A DNA stretch of 64,000 nucleotides. It comes from JBAZYK01 sp964582265. GTDB lineage: Bacteria; Patescibacteriota; Gracilibacteria; UBA1369. Position 1 is the stretch's first letter; the number at the start of each line of letters is the position of its first letter. The stretch covers positions 1 through 64,000 of the forward strand of contig CAZOQT010000002.1 of NCBI GenBank assembly GCA_964582265.1, written 5' to 3'. Both the position numbers and the translations under genes were made by a program. Below are positions 61,932 to 64,000 of the stretch, piece by piece. The notes under the pieces were generated by a model, which saw nothing but the letters and a program-made list of their open reading frames with translations, did not search any database and was not told the origin of the DNA.

Positions 61932-64000
61932 ATGCATATACAAAATTTAATTGCTTCTTTTCCTACGGTCCAAAATAATAGAGTTTTGGACCTTTTGCGT
62001 AGCCGTAAAAATGCGACGCTTTCTGGGGCTGGAAACTATTCTTCTAAAGTTTTTTCTTTTGCGGATGTTACCAGGGAAATTTCTAAAATTAAAACAGTTG
62101 TTTGGCTGGTGAATGATCACTCTGAGCTTGAAAATGTAACCAGGTCTTTAAAGTTATGGACTGATTTTAAGGTTTATTCATTTGATTTATTGCCTCCGGA
62201 TTCAAGTAAGGTTAAGGCTGTTGAAAAGGAAAACAGGTTGAGGATTCTGGAGTTTTTGGCCAGGCTTAGCGACTCAAAAAGGAAGGTGATTGTTGTTCCA
62301 TACATAAACTTGTTGAGTAACGTGCCGGACTCGGAAGAGATAAAAAATAATATTATTGAGATTGAGGCTAAGCAGGGGCTTAGTGCTATGAATTTCTTTG
62401 AGATGATCATTGACAAGGGGTACGAGGTGACAGATCAGGAAAATCTGCAAAAGGGGACCTATGTCCGTACCGGCGATGTAATTTCTATTTTCCCAGTTAA
62501 TAGCGATTTGCCCGTAAGAATAGAGATGGGGTTTGATGAAATTGAGAAAATTTATTCGTACGATCCTGCCAGTAAAGAAAAGGTTGAAGACCTTAAGTGT
62601 TTGGAGATTTATCCATTAAAATTTGGATCCAATTTCAAGACAATCAGTGATTATTTTAAACATGATACGTTGATTGTGGAGGATGAATTAGATGTAATTG
62701 ATCAGTTTTATGACGCTTGGAATAATATTTTTGATGATCTGTATGGGAGGATTCATTCCCTAGCTTTTGTAAGTTTTAATGAGGATGATGAAAATCATCA
62801 GCATTTACACTATTTGTCAGTTTTAAAGTACAGAGGTGCTTATGATTTGGCTAATGATCTTAGAGAAAAGCATCGAGATGGGTGGAAAGTGCTAATTTTT
62901 ACCAAGGATCCTTCTGAACTAGAAGGCATTTTTGCCGAGTATAAAATTCCTTATACAACTAATTTCAATAAAGTTGGTGACGCGAGTAATATTTATTTGA
63001 TTGAGACAGAAAAAGAGGCGATTTTTCCTCATGCTTTTCAGAATCCTGAGCTTAGGTTAGCCGTTATTTCTGACAAGGAAGTATCTTCTTTAAAGGAAGA
63101 AAAGAAAAAATATTTTAATCAGAAAGTCTATTTAGACTTCTTAACTAGTTTGAAACTGAATGATTTTGTGGTTCATTCAGACCATGGTATTGCCAAGTTT
63201 TTGGGGTTGGAAAAGAGAACAATTGATGAAATTACCCGTGAGTATTTAAAGCTTGGATATGCCGAAAATGACAAATTATTTGTTCCGATTGATCAAGCGG
63301 ATAAGGTTAATAAGTATATTGGCGCAGATGAAGCTCCTCCACATTTAACCCGTCTTGGTTCAGCGGAATGGAATACAATCACACGTAAAGTTCAAAAAGA
63401 AACAGAAGTAATTGCTAAGGAACTTTTGGCTTTGTACGCAGAAAGAAAGGGGGCAAAGGGCTTTGCGTACAAAAAAGATGATGATTTACAAAAGCAGTTT
63501 GAGGAGGGCTTTCCTTATGAAGAAACTCCAGGTCAGTTAAAAGCAATTGCAGATGTTAAGGCCGATATGGAAAGAGCGGCGCCCATGGATAGGTTGGTGT
63601 GCGGAGATGTGGGTTTTGGTAAAACAGAAGTGGCTATGCGTGCTGCCTTCAAAGCTGTAAGAAGTGGCAAACAAGTTGCACTTATTTCTCCAATTACGAT
63701 TTTGGCAGATCAGCATTATCGTGCATTTAAACGTAGATTAGAAGACTTTGATGTGCGGGTGGAAATGCTGAGTCGTTTTAGATCCGCTAGTGAGCAGAAA
63801 CAGATTTTGAAAAAAATTGAGCGCGGAGAGGTGGATATTGTAATTGGTACGCACCGCTTACTACAGCCAGATATTAAGTTTAAAAATTTGGGACTAATTG
63901 TGGTAGATGAAGAACAACGCTTTGGTGTTAAACAAAAAGAGGTCTTAAAGCAGATGAAAACAGAGGTGGATGTTTTGACTTTAACTGCTACTCCAATCCC
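61932..64000 (+). CDS. mfd: Transcription-repair coupling factor, 3'-truncated by window edge
   Basis: Mfd removes stalled RNA polymerase and recruits UvrA. The frame starts at ATG 61932 and runs to the end with about 690 residues seen. Present: the UvrB-like N-terminal region ('VFSFADVTREI'), the CarD-like RNA polymerase interaction domain ('VVHSDHGIAKFLGLEKR', about 418), and the RecG-like helicase with Walker A 'GDVGFGKTEVAMRAAFKA', 'SPITILADQHY', 'GTHRLLQPDI' and the DEEQ motif in 'LIVVDEEQRFGV'. The end of the helicase and the C-terminal TRCF domain lie outside. An 'AGAGGA' sequence near 61916 may be one of the few Shine-Dalgarno-like sites. Confidence 0.95.
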   Translation, partial: MHIQNLIASFPTVQNNRVLDLLRSRKNATLSGAGNYSSKVFSFADVTREISKIKTVVWLVNDHSELENVTRSLKLWTDFKVYSFDLLPPDSSKVKAVEKENRLRILEFLARLSDSKRKVIVVPYINLLSNVPDSEEIKNNIIEIEAKQGLSAMNFFEMIIDKGYEVTDQENLQKGTYVRTGDVISIFPVNSDLPVRIEMGFDEIEKIYSYDPASKEKVEDLKCLEIYPLKFGSNFKTISDYFKHDTLIVEDELDVIDQFYDAWNNIFDDLYGRIHSLAFVSFNEDDENHQHLHYLSVLKYRGAYDLANDLREKHRDGWKVLIFTKDPSELEGIFAEYKIPYTTNFNKVGDASNIYLIETEKEAIFPHAFQNPELRLAVISDKEVSSLKEEKKKYFNQKVYLDFLTSLKLNDFVVHSDHGIAKFLGLEKRTIDEITREYLKLGYAENDKLFVPIDQADKVNKYIGADEAPPHLTRLGSAEWNTITRKVQKETEVIAKELLALYAERKGAKGFAYKKDDDLQKQFEEGFPYEETPGQLKAIADVKADMERAAPMDRLVCGDVGFGKTEVAMRAAFKAVRSGKQVALISPITILADQHYRAFKRRLEDFDVRVEMLSRFRSASEQKQILKKIERGEVDIVIGTHRLLQPDIKFKNLGLIVVDEEQRFGVKQKEVLKQMKTEVDVLTLTATPI

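Noticed and set aside
1..64000. CRISPR arrays, insertion sequences, rRNA genes, prophage
   Set aside because: Looked for regularly spaced repeats, transposase motifs and rRNA sequence by eye; none seen. Only one tRNA was found.

Overview
The window is AT-rich, gene-dense bacterial DNA with short intergenic spaces, mixed gene orientation and many start/stop overlaps. Gene content suggests a Candidate Phyla Radiation (Patescibacteria) genome, possibly Peregrinibacteria-like; that placement is inference. TGA is a normal stop (for example the ATGA junctions at 12457, 23957 and 53485) and a standard RF2 gene is present, so the TGA=glycine code of Gracilibacteria/Absconditabacteria is excluded. Most start codons follow A/T-rich leaders without a clear Shine-Dalgarno sequence. 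A 10-N gap at 24638-24647 is flanked by two variant copies of the same sequence, the mark of a metagenome scaffold.

Layout. 1-5.9 kb: murD (cut by the window edge), a lipid-linked sugar flippase, prfB, proC and def. 6.0-17.5 kb: an accessory locus of five large proteins (P1-P5) and four ~110-residue helical proteins (S1-S4), broken only by a convergent FemAB-type ligase. P1-P5 share a short N-terminal motif (R-L-I/V-F/Y), and P1 and P3 share a three-repeat C-terminal module. This is the best candidate for an undescribed system. 17.5-26.5 kb: ftsZ and ftsA, a stand-alone 5'-3' exonuclease, a pilin-like protein, khpA-rpsP, a cobalamin adenosyltransferase coupled to an unusual aminotransferase, and yqeY. 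26.6-34.7 kb: an SLH surface protein, a membrane-anchored unknown, a YgjP-type metalloprotease, an sdpR-sdpI pair with visible promoter and operator, a protein-kinase-like membrane protein, tRNA-Asp and a glycosyltransferase. 34.7-48.8 kb: a DciA-like protein, a 2-oxoacid:ferredoxin oxidoreductase pair, a lipoprotein, queG, carB, folE, recR and the MEP-pathway genes ispE, ispDF and dxr. 48.9-50.1 kb: infC-rpmI-rplT with an AUU start for infC and a clear terminator. 50.1-60.3 kb: acyP, a cyclophilin lipoprotein, a MurF-like ligase, holB, a TPR protein, a VanW protein, a YtxH-like protein, trxB, rny and a cysteine desulfurase. 60.3-64 kb: a 462-bp AT-rich non-coding region with a perfect inverted repeat, then dnaN and the 5' part of mfd.

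Together the core genes cover cell-wall assembly (murD, MurF-like, flippase, FemAB), division (ftsA, ftsZ), isoprenoid precursors, translation, DNA replication and repair (dnaN, holB, recR, mfd), Fe-S and thiol chemistry, and tRNA queuosine modification (folE, queG).
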